A DNA stretch of 64,000 nucleotides from Catenulispora sp. GP43 (GCF_041260665.1 NZ_JBGCCT010000001.1:124001-188000), one strand, 5' to 3'; shown: positions 34,180-43,737, counted from the first letter of the stretch. The notes: generated from the sequence alone by a model not told the origin. Program-made: numbers and translations.

Positions 34180-34201
34180 GATCCACTCGATCGAGTGGAT
34201 C
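34180..34201. promoter_or_regulatory. Perfect 22-bp palindrome, candidate operator
   Basis: Half-site GATCCACTCGA followed at once by its exact complement, with no spacer. It lies 273 nt upstream of the HD-GYP start and 58 nt beyond rsrA. The regulator is unknown. Confidence 0.55.
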
Positions 34202-34213
34202 CGGCCGGAACAC

Positions 34214-34244
34214 ACCAAAGGCGCGCCGAAAGCGCGCCCTTGGT
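34214..34244 (-). terminator. Terminator of sigR-rsrA
   Basis: ACCAAAGGCGCGC and GCGCGCCCTTGGT pair over 13 positions with one mismatch around the loop CGAAA, 15 nt beyond the rsrA stop. Confidence 0.75.
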
Positions 34245-34259
34245 CCGTATTCCGGGTCT

Positions 34260-34541
34260 CTACTCCCCCGCGCCGCCGACAGCGACCTCGCCGCGCACCT
34301 GCCGGATCCGCGCGAGCACCTTGTCGCGCAGGTCGACCGGCGGCTCGTCACACCCGCAGCAGCGCTGCACGAGCTTCTTCACCATGGCGTCCAGCCCGTA
34401 CTTCTCCAGGCAGGGCGCGCATTCGTCCAGGTGGCGCTTAACCGCCGCGCAGTCCTCATCGGGCATCTCGTTGTCGATGTACTCGTAGAGATGGTCGAGG
34501 ACCTCGGTGCACGGCGTCTCATGCGGCTGGCCGCAGCTCAT
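34260..34541 (-). CDS. rsrA: Thiol-disulfide anti-sigma factor RsrA
   Basis: A 93-aa zinc-binding anti-sigma factor (ZAS family). It has Cys3 and Cys11 near the start, the metal site HLDECAPC (HxxxCxxC) at about residues 37-44, and a second pair in RCCGC. In Streptomyces, oxidation of the CxxC cysteines to a disulfide releases zinc and frees SigR. Start ATG 34541 lies 6 nt after the sigR stop, so the two are co-transcribed. Confidence 0.92.
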   Translation of the reverse strand: MSCGQPHETPCTEVLDHLYEYIDNEMPDEDCAAVKRHLDECAPCLEKYGLDAMVKKLVQRCCGCDEPPVDLRDKVLARIRQVRGEVAVGGAGE

Positions 34542-34547
34542 GGCGCT

Positions 34548-35345
34548 TCAGTTCCCTTCCGACGCGGCGGCCACCAGGCCGCGCTCCCGCGCGTAGTCCT
34601 CAAGCATCGCACGGAGTTGCCGGCGCCCGCGGTGCAACCGGGACATCACGGTGCCGATCGGCGTGCCCATGATGTCGGCGATCTCCTTGTAGGCGAAGCC
34701 CTCGACGTCGGCCAGGTAGACCGCGATGCGGAACTCCTCGCCGATGGCCTGCAGGGCCTCCTTGACGTCGGAGTCGGGCAGGTGGTCCAGCGCCACGGTC
34801 TCGGCCGAGGGCAGACCCGCCGAGCTGTGCGACTCGGCCCGGGCCAGCTGCCAGTCCTCGATCTCCTCGGTCGGGCTGACCTGGGGCTCGCGCTGCTTCT
34901 TGCGGTAGCTGTTGATGAACGTGTTGGTGAGGATCCGGTACAGCCAGGCCTTGAGGTTGGTGCCCTCGCGGAACTGGTGGAAGGAGGCGAACGCCTTGGC
35001 GAAGGTCTCCTGGATCAGGTCCTCGGCGTCGGCCGGGTTGCGCGTCATGCGCAGCGCGGCCGGGTAGAGCTGGTCCAGGTAGACGAGGGCGTCGCGCTCG
35101 AAGCGCTCGTTGCGGGCGTCCTCGGACTCACCGGGGTCCACGCGCGGGCCCGCGGCGCCCTCGGGCCCGGCGGCCTGCTCCACGGGTGAGGAGGCCTCGG
35201 CGATGACGGCCTCGCCACGTGCGTCGTCAGCGGTCACGGCGACCGTCCTCACCTCCTCGGGGGTACCCGAAGAGCTTATCCAAGGCGTCGCCGCCGACAA
35301 ATCGATCTTGACTGCCGGACGGCGCTGCTTCAGTGCCAAAGTCAT
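34548..35345 (-). CDS. sigR: Thiol-oxidative-stress sigma factor SigR (long and short forms)
   Basis: An ECF sigma factor with region 2 ([30 protein letters not shown] and [20 protein letters not shown], read as separate stretches) and region 4 ([21 protein letters not shown], then [12 protein letters not shown]). Two starts are credible. ATG 35345 gives 265 aa. GTG 35237, preceded by GAGGTGAGGA, gives 229 aa, close to the 227 aa of S. coelicolor SigR. In that species an extended, unstable SigR' arises from the autoregulated promoter, and the matching promoter lies upstream here. Regulon members there include thioredoxin and mycothiol genes. RsrA is encoded next. Confidence 0.92.
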   Translation of the reverse strand: MTLALKQRRPAVKIDLSAATPWISSSGTPEEVRTVAVTADDARGEAVIAEASSPVEQAAGPEGAAGPRVDPGESEDARNERFERDALVYLDQLYPAALRMTRNPADAEDLIQETFAKAFASFHQFREGTNLKAWLYRILTNTFINSYRKKQREPQVSPTEEIEDWQLARAESHSSAGLPSAETVALDHLPDSDVKEALQAIGEEFRIAVYLADVEGFAYKEIADIMGTPIGTVMSRLHRGRRQLRAMLEDYARERGLVAAASEGN

Positions 35346-35393
35346 TCCTGTCCCCTCGACAACGTGGTCGGACCCTTGAGGGTTCACGCCGTA

Positions 35394-35421
35394 CAACCGG
35401 GTGGGGGACAGCCCTATTCCC
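35394..35421 (-). promoter_or_regulatory. SigR-dependent promoter of sigR
   Basis: On the minus strand GGGAAT (35421-35416) and GTTG (35397-35394) are separated by exactly 18 nt, matching the SigR consensus GGAAT-N18-GTT. Transcription would start near 35387, about 40 nt before the long-form ATG. Confidence 0.85.
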
Positions 35422-35467
35422 ACCGGTGACGGCCGTGACATGGGCCGCACCGGCTGTGACGAACGCC

Positions 35468-36430
35468 TCAGGCGGCGTCGGTGATCTCCCGGGCGATCTT
35501 GCAGTCGTCGGCCATCCGGACCAACAGGGCCTCGACCGAGTCGAACTTCAGGGTGTCCCGGATACGCGCGGTGAACTCCACCGCCACGTGCGTGCCGTAC
35601 AGGTCGAGGTCGTCGCGGTCCAGCGCGTACGCCTCGACGCGCCGGTCGACCCCGTCGAAGGTCGGGTTGGTCCCGATGGAGATCGCGGCGGGGAGCCGGA
35701 CGGACTTCTCCGGCTTGTCGACGTCGGTGATCAGCCAGCCCGCGTAGACGCCGTCGGTCGGGATCGCGGCGAACGGCACGGTCTCGACGTTCGCGGTGGG
35801 GTAGCCCAGCTCGCGGCCCCGCTGGTCGCCGCGCACGACCACGCCCTCGACCCGGTGCGGCCGGCCCAGCAGGACCTCGGCCTCGTCGACCGCGCCGTCG
35901 CCGACCCGGGCACGCACCCGGGTGGAGGAGAAGCGGTTGTCGGCGCTCTCGCCCTCCGGGCCCTTCAGGCTCACCGGGACCACCTCGAAGCCGTACCGCC
36001 CGCCGGCCTCCTGCAGGGCCGTGACGTCGCCGGCGGCCCGGTGCCCGAAGCGGAAGTTGGCGCCGACCACGACGGCCCGCGCGTGCAGGTGCTCGACGAG
36101 GACCAGGCGGATGAACTCCTCCGGGGCCCAGCGCGAGACCTCCAGGCTGAACGGCAGCACCAGCACCGCGTCCACGCCCTCGGAGGCGAGCAGTTCGGCG
36201 CGGTGGCGCTGGGTGGTCAGCAGCGGCGGGTGGCTGCCCGGGCGCACGATCTCGCTGGGGTGCGGATCGAAGGTGAGCACGACGGTCGGAACGCCGAGGG
36301 CGCGGCCCCGCGCCACGGCTGTGCGGACCACCTCGCGGTGGCCGCGGTGGACGCCGTCGAAGACGCCGATCGTGACGACCGAGGGGCCGAAGTCCTGCGG
36401 GACCTCGGCGGTGCCGTGCCAGCGTTCCAC
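35468..36430 (-). CDS. ribF: Bifunctional riboflavin kinase/FAD synthetase
   Basis: A 320-aa enzyme. The N-terminal FAD synthetase part has [18 protein letters not shown] (nucleotidyltransferase HxGH-like motif) and [11 protein letters not shown]. The C-terminal riboflavin kinase part has LGYPTANVE and [11 protein letters not shown] 36430 ([15 protein letters not shown]) matches the usual actinobacterial start. The open frame to 36472 is not needed. It follows truB with a 132-bp gap at the end of the infB cluster. It makes FMN and FAD in the cytoplasm. Confidence 0.94.
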   Translation of the reverse strand: MERWHGTAEVPQDFGPSVVTIGVFDGVHRGHREVVRTAVARGRALGVPTVVLTFDPHPSEIVRPGSHPPLLTTQRHRAELLASEGVDAVLVLPFSLEVSRWAPEEFIRLVLVEHLHARAVVVGANFRFGHRAAGDVTALQEAGGRYGFEVVPVSLKGPEGESADNRFSSTRVRARVGDGAVDEAEVLLGRPHRVEGVVVRGDQRGRELGYPTANVETVPFAAIPTDGVYAGWLITDVDKPEKSVRLPAAISIGTNPTFDGVDRRVEAYALDRDDLDLYGTHVAVEFTARIRDTLKFDSVEALLVRMADDCKIAREITDAA

Positions 36431-36562
36431 GGGGGTGCCTGCCTTGGGGTTGGAAAGAGTCTGCCGACACACAAGAGTGCCATCCGGGGCCCGCCGACGC
36501 GCAATCGGTCCGGCGGTGCGGATCCGATGGGATCTTCGACCTAGGACTTTCGGGCCGGCCGG

Positions 36563-37480
36563 TCAGACGAAGACCGCGACCGGCTTCGCCTTCTTCCCGC
36601 CCGGCAGGTCCTCGTACAGCGCCAGGAACCGCCCGTCCGGACCGAACACGGCCACCGGCTCCCCCGGGCGTCCGGAGGCTTCCAGGAAGCCGCCGTGCGC
36701 CACCGCGCCGGCCTGCTCGGCATCGATGTCCCGGGCCGGGAAGGCGGCCCGCGCGGCCGCGTCCAGCGGCACCATCGGCAGCTCCGCGCCGCCGTCCACC
36801 AGGTCGGTCAGCTCGGCCAGCGGGTGCGCCAAGGCCAGTCCGTACGGACCGACCGCGGTGCGCCGCAGCATCGTGAGATGCCCGCCGACGCCGAGCGCCG
36901 CGCCGAGGTCGCGCGCCAGGGCCCGGATGTAGGTGCCGGAGGAGCACTCGACCACGGCGTCCACGTCGACCAGCGCGCCCTCGCGGCGGACCGCGAGGAC
37001 GTCGAAGCGGTGGATGGTCACCGGCCGCGCGGCCAGCTCCACCGTCTCGCCCTCGCGGACCCGCTTGTAGGACCGGACGCCGTCCACCTTGATCGCCGAC
37101 ACCGCCGACGGACGCTGCATGATCTCGCCGGTGAACGACGGGATCGCGCCACGGATCATGTCATCTGACACGTCCGAGGCGTCGGCCGAGCCGGTCGCCT
37201 CGCCCTCGGCGTCGTCGGTGATCGTGCTCTGTCCCAGGCGGATGGTGGTCTGGTAGGTCTTGCGGGTCAGGGCCAGGTGGCCCAGCAGCCGCGTGGTCTT
37301 CTCCACGCCCACCACGAGCACGCCAGTGGCCATCGGGTCCAGCGTGCCGGCGTGGCCGACGCGCCGGGTGCGCGCCAGTCGGCGCACCCGGCCCACCACG
37401 TCGTGCGAGGTCCAGCCGGCCGGCTTGTCGACGATCACCAGGCCGCCGGGGCCGTCGTCGGCCTTCGTACGCTTGCCCAC
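36563..37480 (-). CDS. truB: tRNA pseudouridine(55) synthase
   Basis: A 305-aa enzyme that makes pseudouridine-55 in the T-loop of tRNAs. The catalytic Asp lies in [45 protein letters not shown] and [15 protein letters not shown] are the other motifs. The C-terminus shows a PUA-like region ending [13 protein letters not shown] 37480 lies 4 nt after rbfA, so the two are co-translated. Confidence 0.95.
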   Translation of the reverse strand: MGKRTKADDGPGGLVIVDKPAGWTSHDVVGRVRRLARTRRVGHAGTLDPMATGVLVVGVEKTTRLLGHLALTRKTYQTTIRLGQSTITDDAEGEATGSADASDVSDDMIRGAIPSFTGEIMQRPSAVSAIKVDGVRSYKRVREGETVELAARPVTIHRFDVLAVRREGALVDVDAVVECSSGTYIRALARDLGAALGVGGHLTMLRRTAVGPYGLALAHPLAELTDLVDGGAELPMVPLDAAARAAFPARDIDAEQAGAVAHGGFLEASGRPGEPVAVFGPDGRFLALYEDLPGGKKAKPVAVFV

Positions 37481-37484
37481 CGGC

Positions 37485-37943
37485 TCAGGCGTCCTCGTCC
37501 TCGTCGTCGAAGTCCTCGTCGGCGCGCGGGGCCCGGTAGGGGTCCGGCTCGCCGGCGTAGGCCGCGGTGGCCGCCGCGTCCCGGACAGCGGCGTCGGACA
37601 CCGCGACCTTGGCCAGGAGGTCCTCGATGTTCCGGGCGCCCTCGGGGATGGCGTCGGCGATGAAGGTCAGCGACGGCGTGTGCTTCACGCCGGTCTGCCG
37701 GCCCACCTCGGTGCGCAGGATGCCCTTGGCCGACTCCAGCGCCGCCGTGGACTCCGCGCGCTCCTCCTCGCTGCCGTAGACGGTGTAGAACACCGTCGCG
37801 TCGCGCAGGTCGCCGGTGATGCGGACGTCGGTGATGGTGACGAATCCGAGCCGGGGGTCCTTGATCCGGTTTTTGAGGGTCTCGGCGACGATCACCCGGA
37901 TCCGGTCGGCCAGCTTCGCGGCGCGCGTTCCGTTGTTCGCCAT
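37485..37943 (-). CDS. rbfA: Ribosome-binding factor A
   Basis: A 152-aa 30S maturation factor with a KH-type fold. It has ADRIRVIVAETLKNRIKDPRLG, VTITDVRITGDLRDATVFYTV and SLTFIADAIPEGARNIEDLL. A C-terminal acidic tail (EDFDDEDEDA) is typical of actinobacteria. The gene lies between the DUF503 gene (28 nt upstream) and truB. Confidence 0.95.
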   Translation of the reverse strand: MANNGTRAAKLADRIRVIVAETLKNRIKDPRLGFVTITDVRITGDLRDATVFYTVYGSEEERAESTAALESAKGILRTEVGRQTGVKHTPSLTFIADAIPEGARNIEDLLAKVAVSDAAVRDAAATAAYAGEPDPYRAPRADEDFDDEDEDA

Positions 37944-37971
37944 GCGAACTCACTCCTTCTAGCTCGGATTC

Positions 37972-38268
37972 CTAGTCGTCCTCATCGCTGTGCAGCCGTC
38001 TGCGGACGCTGAGCAGCTCGATCTCCGGGCGCCACGCTACGGCGCCCTCAAGATCGTCCAGGACTTCATTCACTCGTGCGGCGGTGGCCGCGACCACCGC
38101 GACGCCGATCTCGGCGCGGCGGTGGAGGTCCAAGTAGCCGGTTTCAGCCGCGCCGACTCCGGCGCGCTTGTCCAACTCGGCCAGGATCGGCTTCACGATC
38201 CCGCGCTTCTCCTTCAGCGAGTGCACGTCGCCGAGGAGGATGTCGAGGGTCATAGTCCCCACGAACAC
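37972..38268 (-). CDS. DUF503 family protein (YlxP-like)
   Basis: A 98-aa protein with the family opening FVGTMTLDILLGDVHSLKEKRGIVKPI and a ferredoxin-like pattern. The family lies between infB and rbfA in most Gram-positives. A role in ribosome assembly is presumed from that position but not established. GTG 38268 is taken as the start. A terminator hairpin separates it from infB, so it may have its own promoter in the 102-bp gap. Confidence 0.88.
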   Translation of the reverse strand: MFVGTMTLDILLGDVHSLKEKRGIVKPILAELDKRAGVGAAETGYLDLHRRAEIGVAVVAATAARVNEVLDDLEGAVAWRPEIELLSVRRRLHSDEDD

Positions 38269-38332
38269 TGGACATCAGGGCCAACCCGGCCCAGGGGATG
38301 AGATCTCCACTGCTTACATGGAGAGAGTAACT

Positions 38333-38356
38333 GGGGCGGCCCGGATGGGCCGCCCC
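38333..38356 (-). terminator. Hairpin after infB
   Basis: GGGGCGGCCC-GGAT-GGGCCGCCCC, a perfect 10-bp stem 14 nt beyond the infB stop codon. Confidence 0.7.
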
Positions 38357-38370
38357 ATTATCGGTACCTC

Positions 38371-41300
38371 TTAGACGCGCGGCTTCTCACGCATCTCGAA
38401 GGTCTCGATGATGTCGCCTTCCTTGATGTCGTTGTACGACCCGAGGTTGATACCGCACTCGAAGCCCTCGCGGACCTCGGTGGCGTCGTCCTTCTCGCGC
38501 CGCAGCCCCACGATGGTGAGGTTGTCGGCCACGACGGACCCGCCGCGGATGAGGCGCGCCTTGGAGTTCCGCCTGATGAGGCCGTCCTGGACCATACAGC
38601 CGGCGATGTTGCCGATCTTGCTGGAGCGGAAGATGGCGCGGATCTCGGCGGTACCGAGCTGCACCTCCTCGAACTCCGGCTTGAGCATGCCCTTCAGGGC
38701 CGCCTCGATCTCCTCGATCGCCTGGTAGATGACCGAGTAGAAGCGGATCTCGACGCCCTCGCGGTCGGCCTTGGTCTTCGCGCGGCCGTCGGGACGGACG
38801 TTGAAGCCCAGGATGACCGCGTCGGAGGCCATCGCCAGGTCCACATCGGACTCGGTGATGGAACCGACGCCGCGGTGCACGACGCGCAGGTCGACCTCGG
38901 CACCGACGTCCAGCTTGAGCAGCGAGTCCTCCAGGGCCTCGACCGAGCCCGCACCATCACCCTTGATGATGATGTTGAGCTGCTGGACCTCGCCGGCCTT
39001 GATGACGTTCTCCCAGTCCTCGATCGAGACGCGCTTGCGGGAGCGGGCCATGGCCGCGTTCCGCTCGCGGGTCGCGCGGCGCTCGGCGATCTGCCGGGCC
39101 ACGCGGTCCTCCTCGACCACCAGGAAGGTGTCGCCGGCGCCCGGGACGCTGGTGAGACCGAGCACCTGGACCGGACGCGAGGGCCCGGCCTCGGCGACGC
39201 TCTCGCCGTTCTCGTCCAACATGGCGCGCACCCGGCCGTAGGCGTCGCCGACGACCATGGAGTCGCCGACCCGCAGCGTGCCGCGCTGCACCAGCACCGT
39301 GGCCACGGCGCCGCGGCCGCGGTCGAGGTTGGCCTCGATCGCCACGCCCTGGGCGTCCATGTCCGGGTTGGCCCGCAGGTCCAGCGATGCGTCGGCGGTC
39401 AGCACGACCGCCTCGAGCAGCTGGTCGATGTTCAGGCCCTCGCGCGCGGAGATGTCGACGAACATGGTCTCGCCGCCGTACTCCTCGGCCACCAGCCCGT
39501 ACTCGGTGAGCTGGCCGCGCACCTTCGTCGGGTCGGCGCCCTCCTTGTCGATCTTGTTGACCGCGACCACGATCGGCACGTCGGCCGCCTGGGCGTGGTT
39601 CAGCGCCTCGATCGTCTGGGGCATGACGCCGTCGTCCGCCGCGACCACGAGGATCGCGATGTCCGTCGCCTTGGCACCGCGGGCCCGCATGGCGGTGAAC
39701 GCCTCGTGGCCCGGGGTGTCGATGAAGGTGATGGCCCGCTCGGTGCCCGCGACCTCGGCGACCACCTGGTAGGCGCCGATGTGCTGGGTGATGCCGCCGG
39801 CTTCGCCCTCGATGACGTTGGTCTTGCGGATGGCGTCCAGCAGGCGCGTCTTACCGTGGTCGACGTGACCCATGACGGTCACGACCGGCGGACGGACCCG
39901 GAGGTCCTCCTCCCCGCCCTCGTTCTCACCGAAGTCGATGTCGAAGGACTCCAGCAGGACGCGGTCCTCCTCCTCCGGCGAGACGATCTGCACGGTGAAG
40001 CCGAGCTCCTGGCCGAGCAGTTCGAAGACGTCGTCGGAGACCGACTGCGTCGCCGTCACCATCTCGCCGAGGTGGAACATCACCTGCACCAGGGACGCCG
40101 GGTTGGCGTTGATGCGCTCGGCGAAGTCGACCAGCGAGGCGCCGCGGGGCAGGCGGATGGTCTGCCCGTTGCCGCGAGGGAGCATCGCGCCGCCGAGCGA
40201 CGGCGCCTGCATGTTGTCGAACTCTTGACGCCGCTGCTTCTTCGACTTGCGACCGCGGCCCGGACGACCGCCGGGACGGCCGAAGGCACCGGCGGTACCG
40301 CCGCCGCCGGCGCGACCGCCGCGGCCGTAGCCGCCACCGCCGCCGGGACGGCCGGCGTAGCCGCCGCCACCGCCGCCCGGGGCGCCGCCACCGGGACGCG
40401 GGGCGCCGTAACCGCCGCCACCGCCACCGCCGCCGCCGGGACGCGCGCCGCCGCCCGCGGGGGCGCCGGGACGCGGACCGCCGGTACGGCCGCCGGGACC
40501 GCCGGCCGGGGCGCCGGGGCGCGGACCGCCGGGACGGCCCTGGCCGGGGCCGGGACGCGGGGGGACGCGGCCGGGCATCATGCCCGGGTTCGGACGCGGG
40601 GCGCCGGGGACGCCGCCGGGACGCGGCGGCATGCCCGGACGCGGGCCGGCCTCGCCGCCGCCGGTCGCGCCGGCCGGCGGGCCCGGACGCGGCGCGGGCC
40701 GCGGGGGCTGCTGCATGCCGGTCGAGCCGGAGGACGTGAACGGGTTGTTGCCCGGACGCGGACCGGCCGGGCGCGGGCCCGGGGCCGGAGCGCCGGGACG
40801 GCCGCCCTGGCCCTGACCCTGGCCCTGGCCGGGGCGCTGGGCGCCGGCCGGACCCGGACGGGCGCCGCCGGGCGCCGGGCGCTGACCGCGGTCACGGTCG
40901 CGCTCGCCGCCGGGACGCTGGCCCGGGGCACCGGGGGTGCCGGGGCGCGGACCCGGACGGCCGGGGATGCTGCCGCCGGCGGCCGGGGACTGGCGCGGCG
41001 GGATCGCCCCGCCGGCACCCTGGCCCTGGCCCTGGTTCGGACGGTTCGGGCTCGCCGGGCGCGCGGGCGCCGGGGACGGAGCCGCCGGCGTGGTCGCGGC
41101 CGGTGCCTCCGGTGCGGCCGGTGCGGCCGGAGCCTCCGGGGCGGCCGGCGCGGGGGTCTCGGCCACCGGGCTCGCCGCCGCGGCCGCCGCCTGGGCCTGC
41201 GCGGGGACCGCGGGGCCGGGCTTGGGCGCGACCGGGCCGGGGCGCGGACCGGGCTTGGGGGCACCGCCGGGACGCGGGGTGCTCGAGGGTGCCGCGGTCT

Positions 41301-41526
41301 TCGCGGCGGGTGCGGACTGCGCGGAGGCAGCCGACCTCGGGGCGCCGCCCTTGGCGCCGCCGGATTCACCCTGTTGGATGCTGTCGATCAGTTTACGGAC
41401 GACCGGCGCCTCTACGGTGGAGGACGCCGAGCGGACGAACTCACCCAGATCTTGGAGCTTGGCCATCACGACCTTGCTCTCCACTCCGAGTTCCTTGGCG
41501 AGTTCATAGACCCGGACCTTGGCCAC
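38371..41526 (-). CDS. infB: Translation initiation factor IF-2
   Basis: A 1051-aa GTPase that delivers fMet-tRNA to the 30S subunit. The N-terminal domain ([22 protein letters not shown]) is followed by an intrinsically disordered linker of about 400 aa rich in Pro, Gly, Ala and Arg. The G domain has G1 [16 protein letters not shown] and [10 protein letters not shown]. The linker is rich in GGGGG and RPG units and is longer than in E. coli, as is usual for actinomycetes. Start GTG 41526. It is separated from ylxR by 168 bp. Confidence 0.96.
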   Translation of the reverse strand: MAKVRVYELAKELGVESKVVMAKLQDLGEFVRSASSTVEAPVVRKLIDSIQQGESGGAKGGAPRSAASAQSAPAAKTAAPSSTPRPGGAPKPGPRPGPVAPKPGPAVPAQAQAAAAAASPVAETPAPAAPEAPAAPAAPEAPAATTPAAPSPAPARPASPNRPNQGQGQGAGGAIPPRQSPAAGGSIPGRPGPRPGTPGAPGQRPGGERDRDRGQRPAPGGARPGPAGAQRPGQGQGQGQGGRPGAPAPGPRPAGPRPGNNPFTSSGSTGMQQPPRPAPRPGPPAGATGGGEAGPRPGMPPRPGGVPGAPRPNPGMMPGRVPPRPGPGQGRPGGPRPGAPAGGPGGRTGGPRPGAPAGGGARPGGGGGGGGGYGAPRPGGGAPGGGGGGYAGRPGGGGGYGRGGRAGGGGTAGAFGRPGGRPGRGRKSKKQRRQEFDNMQAPSLGGAMLPRGNGQTIRLPRGASLVDFAERINANPASLVQVMFHLGEMVTATQSVSDDVFELLGQELGFTVQIVSPEEEDRVLLESFDIDFGENEGGEEDLRVRPPVVTVMGHVDHGKTRLLDAIRKTNVIEGEAGGITQHIGAYQVVAEVAGTERAITFIDTPGHEAFTAMRARGAKATDIAILVVAADDGVMPQTIEALNHAQAADVPIVVAVNKIDKEGADPTKVRGQLTEYGLVAEEYGGETMFVDISAREGLNIDQLLEAVVLTADASLDLRANPDMDAQGVAIEANLDRGRGAVATVLVQRGTLRVGDSMVVGDAYGRVRAMLDENGESVAEAGPSRPVQVLGLTSVPGAGDTFLVVEEDRVARQIAERRATRERNAAMARSRKRVSIEDWENVIKAGEVQQLNIIIKGDGAGSVEALEDSLLKLDVGAEVDLRVVHRGVGSITESDVDLAMASDAVILGFNVRPDGRAKTKADREGVEIRFYSVIYQAIEEIEAALKGMLKPEFEEVQLGTAEIRAIFRSSKIGNIAGCMVQDGLIRRNSKARLIRGGSVVADNLTIVGLRREKDDATEVREGFECGINLGSYNDIKEGDIIETFEMREKPRV

Positions 41527-41694
41527 TTCACTCCTTCTTCGGCCCGCGTCTGTTCGCGAAGCCGTCTGGTTACTGCATGGGCGTACTCATCGCGTGTTGC
41601 TGCTCATCGAGTGCTCATCGCCTGACTCGACCTGCTTCCGACTAGTACTGGGTTCTCTGTTCCACGCACCTGACGCGGACAGGGATGTCACGCT

Positions 41695-41991
41695 TCAGCT
41701 GCCTTCCAACAACGCTCGGACCGCCGTTGTTTCCAACGGACCGTCGACCCGCAGCGCCCGCGGGAACGCCCGCCGCTTCTCAGCGAGGGCCAGGCATCCC
41801 GGATCGGGGTGGAGATGGGCTCCACGTCCGGGCGACCGCCCGCGCAGGTCGGGGACGACAGCGCCCTCGACCGCCACGACGCGCAGCAGCTCCGTCTTCG
41901 CCGCTTTTGCCCTGCAACCCACACAAGTGCGCACCGGTACGGGACGTGCCGATGCGGCAGGGCGTGCAGGAACATCCGTCTGGCTAGACAC
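41695..41991 (-). CDS. ylxR: YlxR family RNA-binding protein (DUF448)
   Basis: A 98-aa protein with the diagnostic PVRTCVGCRAK and GRGAHLHPDPGCL motifs. It belongs to the nusA-infB operon in most bacteria. GTG 41991 is the likely start. Here the gene is cut off from nusA by a 3.6-kb insert with its own terminators, so ylxR-infB must use a promoter in the 41992-42073 gap, shared with the divergent ArsR gene. Confidence 0.88.
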   Translation of the reverse strand: MSSQTDVPARPAASARPVPVRTCVGCRAKAAKTELLRVVAVEGAVVPDLRGRSPGRGAHLHPDPGCLALAEKRRAFPRALRVDGPLETTAVRALLEGS

Positions 41992-42062
41992 CCTTCAGTC
42001 TAGCGCCTGGATCACATCAGCGTTCCCCGGGTTATTGACGGGGGGTCAGCCGCCGGCCTACA

Positions 42063-42112
42063 GTCAACATATCGGTTGATTAACGAGATGGTTGATTAAC
42101 ACTATGGTTGAT
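42063..42112 (+). promoter_or_regulatory. ArsR operator: three GGTTGAT repeats at 16-bp spacing
   Basis: GGTTGAT occurs at 42074, 42090 and 42106, exactly 16 bp apart. The first two extend to GGTTGATTAAC, and the third starts at the last base of the ATG. TCAAC at 42064-42068 with GTTGA at 42075-42079 forms an inverted pair. This is a good candidate autoregulatory site. Confidence 0.65.
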
Positions 42113-42442
42113 GAAGAATCGGCCCTGGACCGGGCCTTCACCGCGCTGGGCGACCCGGTGCGGCGCGCGATCGTGGCCCGGCTGTCCCGCGGCGAGGCCA
42201 CCGTGAACGAACTGGCGGACCTGTTCCCGATCACCAAGCAGGCGGTCTCCCGCCACATCGGGGTCCTGGAGGACGCGGGCCTGATCACCCGCAGCCGGGA
42301 CGGCCAGCGCCGGCCCTGCCACCTGGACCCCGCGGCCCTGGAGGCGCTGACGAGCTGGATCGACGGCTACCGCCTGGCCGCCGAGAGCCGCTTCCGCAAG
42401 CTCGACGCGGTTCTGGAAACCCTGAAGGAGGAAGAACGATGA
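42104..42442 (+). CDS. ArsR-family transcriptional regulator
   Basis: A 112-aa winged-helix repressor: FTALGDPVRRAIVARLSRGEATVNELADLFPITKQAVSRHIGVLEDAGLI spans helix 1 to the recognition helix (given here only as endpoints, residues about 9-58). No metal-binding Cys pair is present, so it belongs to the SdpR/ArsR group that controls a downstream AHSA1 gene. ATG 42104 has no ribosome-binding site. Its stop overlaps the next ATG (ATGA). Confidence 0.88.
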   Translation: MVDEESALDRAFTALGDPVRRAIVARLSRGEATVNELADLFPITKQAVSRHIGVLEDAGLITRSRDGQRRPCHLDPAALEALTSWIDGYRLAAESRFRKLDAVLETLKEEER

Positions 42443-42924
42443 GCACCAAGCCCACGACCATCCAGGCCCCCGAGGGCACCCCGTTCCTCGACGTGACCCG
42501 GGACTTCGACGCCACCCCGGCACAGGTGTTCCGCGCGTACACCGACCCGGAGCTGGTCGCGCGCTGGCTGGGCCCGCGCGACCTGGAGATGGACATCGAG
42601 GAGTACGACGCGCGCCCCGGCGGCAGCTACCGGTACATCCACCACGGCGGCCACCTCGGGGACCGGCGCGCGGGGTTCCACGGGGTGTTCCACACCGTGG
42701 AGGCCGACCGGCTGATCATCCAGACCTTCGAGTACGAGGGCGTGCCGGGCGAGGTGAAGCTCGACATCTGCCGGTTCTCCGAGGTGGACGGCCGGACCCG
42801 GGTGACGACGCGCTCGGTGTTCCCCTCAATGGAGACCCGTGAGGGTGCGCTGGCGTCCGGGATGGCGCACGGTATCGAGGAGTCGATGGCGCGGCTGGCC
42901 GAGCTGCTGACCCCGGGAGTGTGA
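42439..42924 (+). CDS. SRPBCC/AHSA1-domain protein
   Basis: A 161-aa START-like helix-grip protein. It has FLDVTRDFDATPAQVFRAYTDPELVARWLGP and the closing GIEESMARLAELL. Such proteins bind hydrophobic ligands in a central cavity and commonly follow an ArsR gene. Its ATG overlaps the arsR stop by 4 nt, so the two are one transcriptional unit. The ligand is unknown. Confidence 0.88.
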   Translation: MSTKPTTIQAPEGTPFLDVTRDFDATPAQVFRAYTDPELVARWLGPRDLEMDIEEYDARPGGSYRYIHHGGHLGDRRAGFHGVFHTVEADRLIIQTFEYEGVPGEVKLDICRFSEVDGRTRVTTRSVFPSMETREGALASGMAHGIEESMARLAELLTPGV

Positions 42925-42927
42925 GAG

Positions 42928-43539
42928 ATGAGCAAGGTCATCATGGCCGACGCGGTCTCGCTGGACGGGTTCCTGGCGACCGAGCAGGACCAGGTCGGGG
43001 CCCTGCACGACTTCTACTTCAACGGCGACACCCCGGTCACCGCCGGGAACCGGCACATGTCGTTCAAGGCCTCGGCGGTGTCGGCGAGCTACCTCGACGC
43101 GCAGTGGTCCCGGATCGGGGCGATGGTCATCGGCCGCCGCCTGTTCGACCTCACCAACGGTTGGAACGGCGTACCGGTGGCCGGCGACCGGGTCTTCGTG
43201 GTGACGCACAACGTCCCCACGGACTGGGATCTCCTCGACGCGGCACCGTTCACCTTCGTGACCGACGGCGTGGCGAGCGCCGTCGCGCAGGCCAAGGCGG
43301 TCGCCGGACCCGACCGGGACGTGTCCCTCAACGGCGGCGACGTCGGCGGCCAGGCCTTCGCGGCCGGGCTGGTGGACGAGCTGGACGTGGCGCTGGTGCC
43401 GGTGGTCTTCGGCTCCGGGAAGCGGTTCTTCGGCGACTACGCCGACGGGCAGCGGCTGCTCGACGACCCGACGACCGTGGTGCAGGGCGACCGGGTCACG
43501 CATCTGCATTACAAGGTGCGCAAGGACGGAGACGGCTGA
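42928..43539 (+). CDS. RibD C-terminal/dihydrofolate-reductase-fold protein
   Basis: A 203-aa protein. It has MADAVSLDGFLATEQDQVG, AMVIGRRLFDLTNGW, NGGDVGGQAFAAGLVDELDVALVPVVFGSGKRFF and a C-terminal VTHLHYKVRK. It is the third gene of the ArsR-AHSA1-reductase operon, 3 nt after the SRPBCC stop. This trio is frequent in actinomycetes. The substrate is unknown. It is related to, but not a close copy of, the gene at 5043. Confidence 0.86.
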   Translation: MSKVIMADAVSLDGFLATEQDQVGALHDFYFNGDTPVTAGNRHMSFKASAVSASYLDAQWSRIGAMVIGRRLFDLTNGWNGVPVAGDRVFVVTHNVPTDWDLLDAAPFTFVTDGVASAVAQAKAVAGPDRDVSLNGGDVGGQAFAAGLVDELDVALVPVVFGSGKRFFGDYADGQRLLDDPTTVVQGDRVTHLHYKVRKDGDG

Positions 43540-43700
43540 CGGATCCAGGCCGGCCGCGCACGGTGCACCGAGGGGGTGTCCGCCGGGCGCGGCCGCGGTT
43601 TGCCCGGTCCCGCGGGCCGGATCACCGGATCAGATGCGGGGTCGGCTCCGGACCGGCTCACAGCTTGGTCGGCCTGCCCGACCCGCAGCCCGCGGTTCGC

Positions 43701-43737
43701 TCACCCGGCAGCCCGCAGGCCGCTCAGCCGGCAGCCC
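43701..43737 (-). repeat. Duplicate of the 3' end and stop codon of an MmyB-like gene
   Basis: TCAGCCGGCAGCCC at 43724-43737 (the gene end) recurs as TCACCCGGCAGCCC at 43701-43714, with one mismatch and 23 nt spacing. A more degenerate third copy (ACCCGCAGCCCG) precedes it near 43681. Confidence 0.75.
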
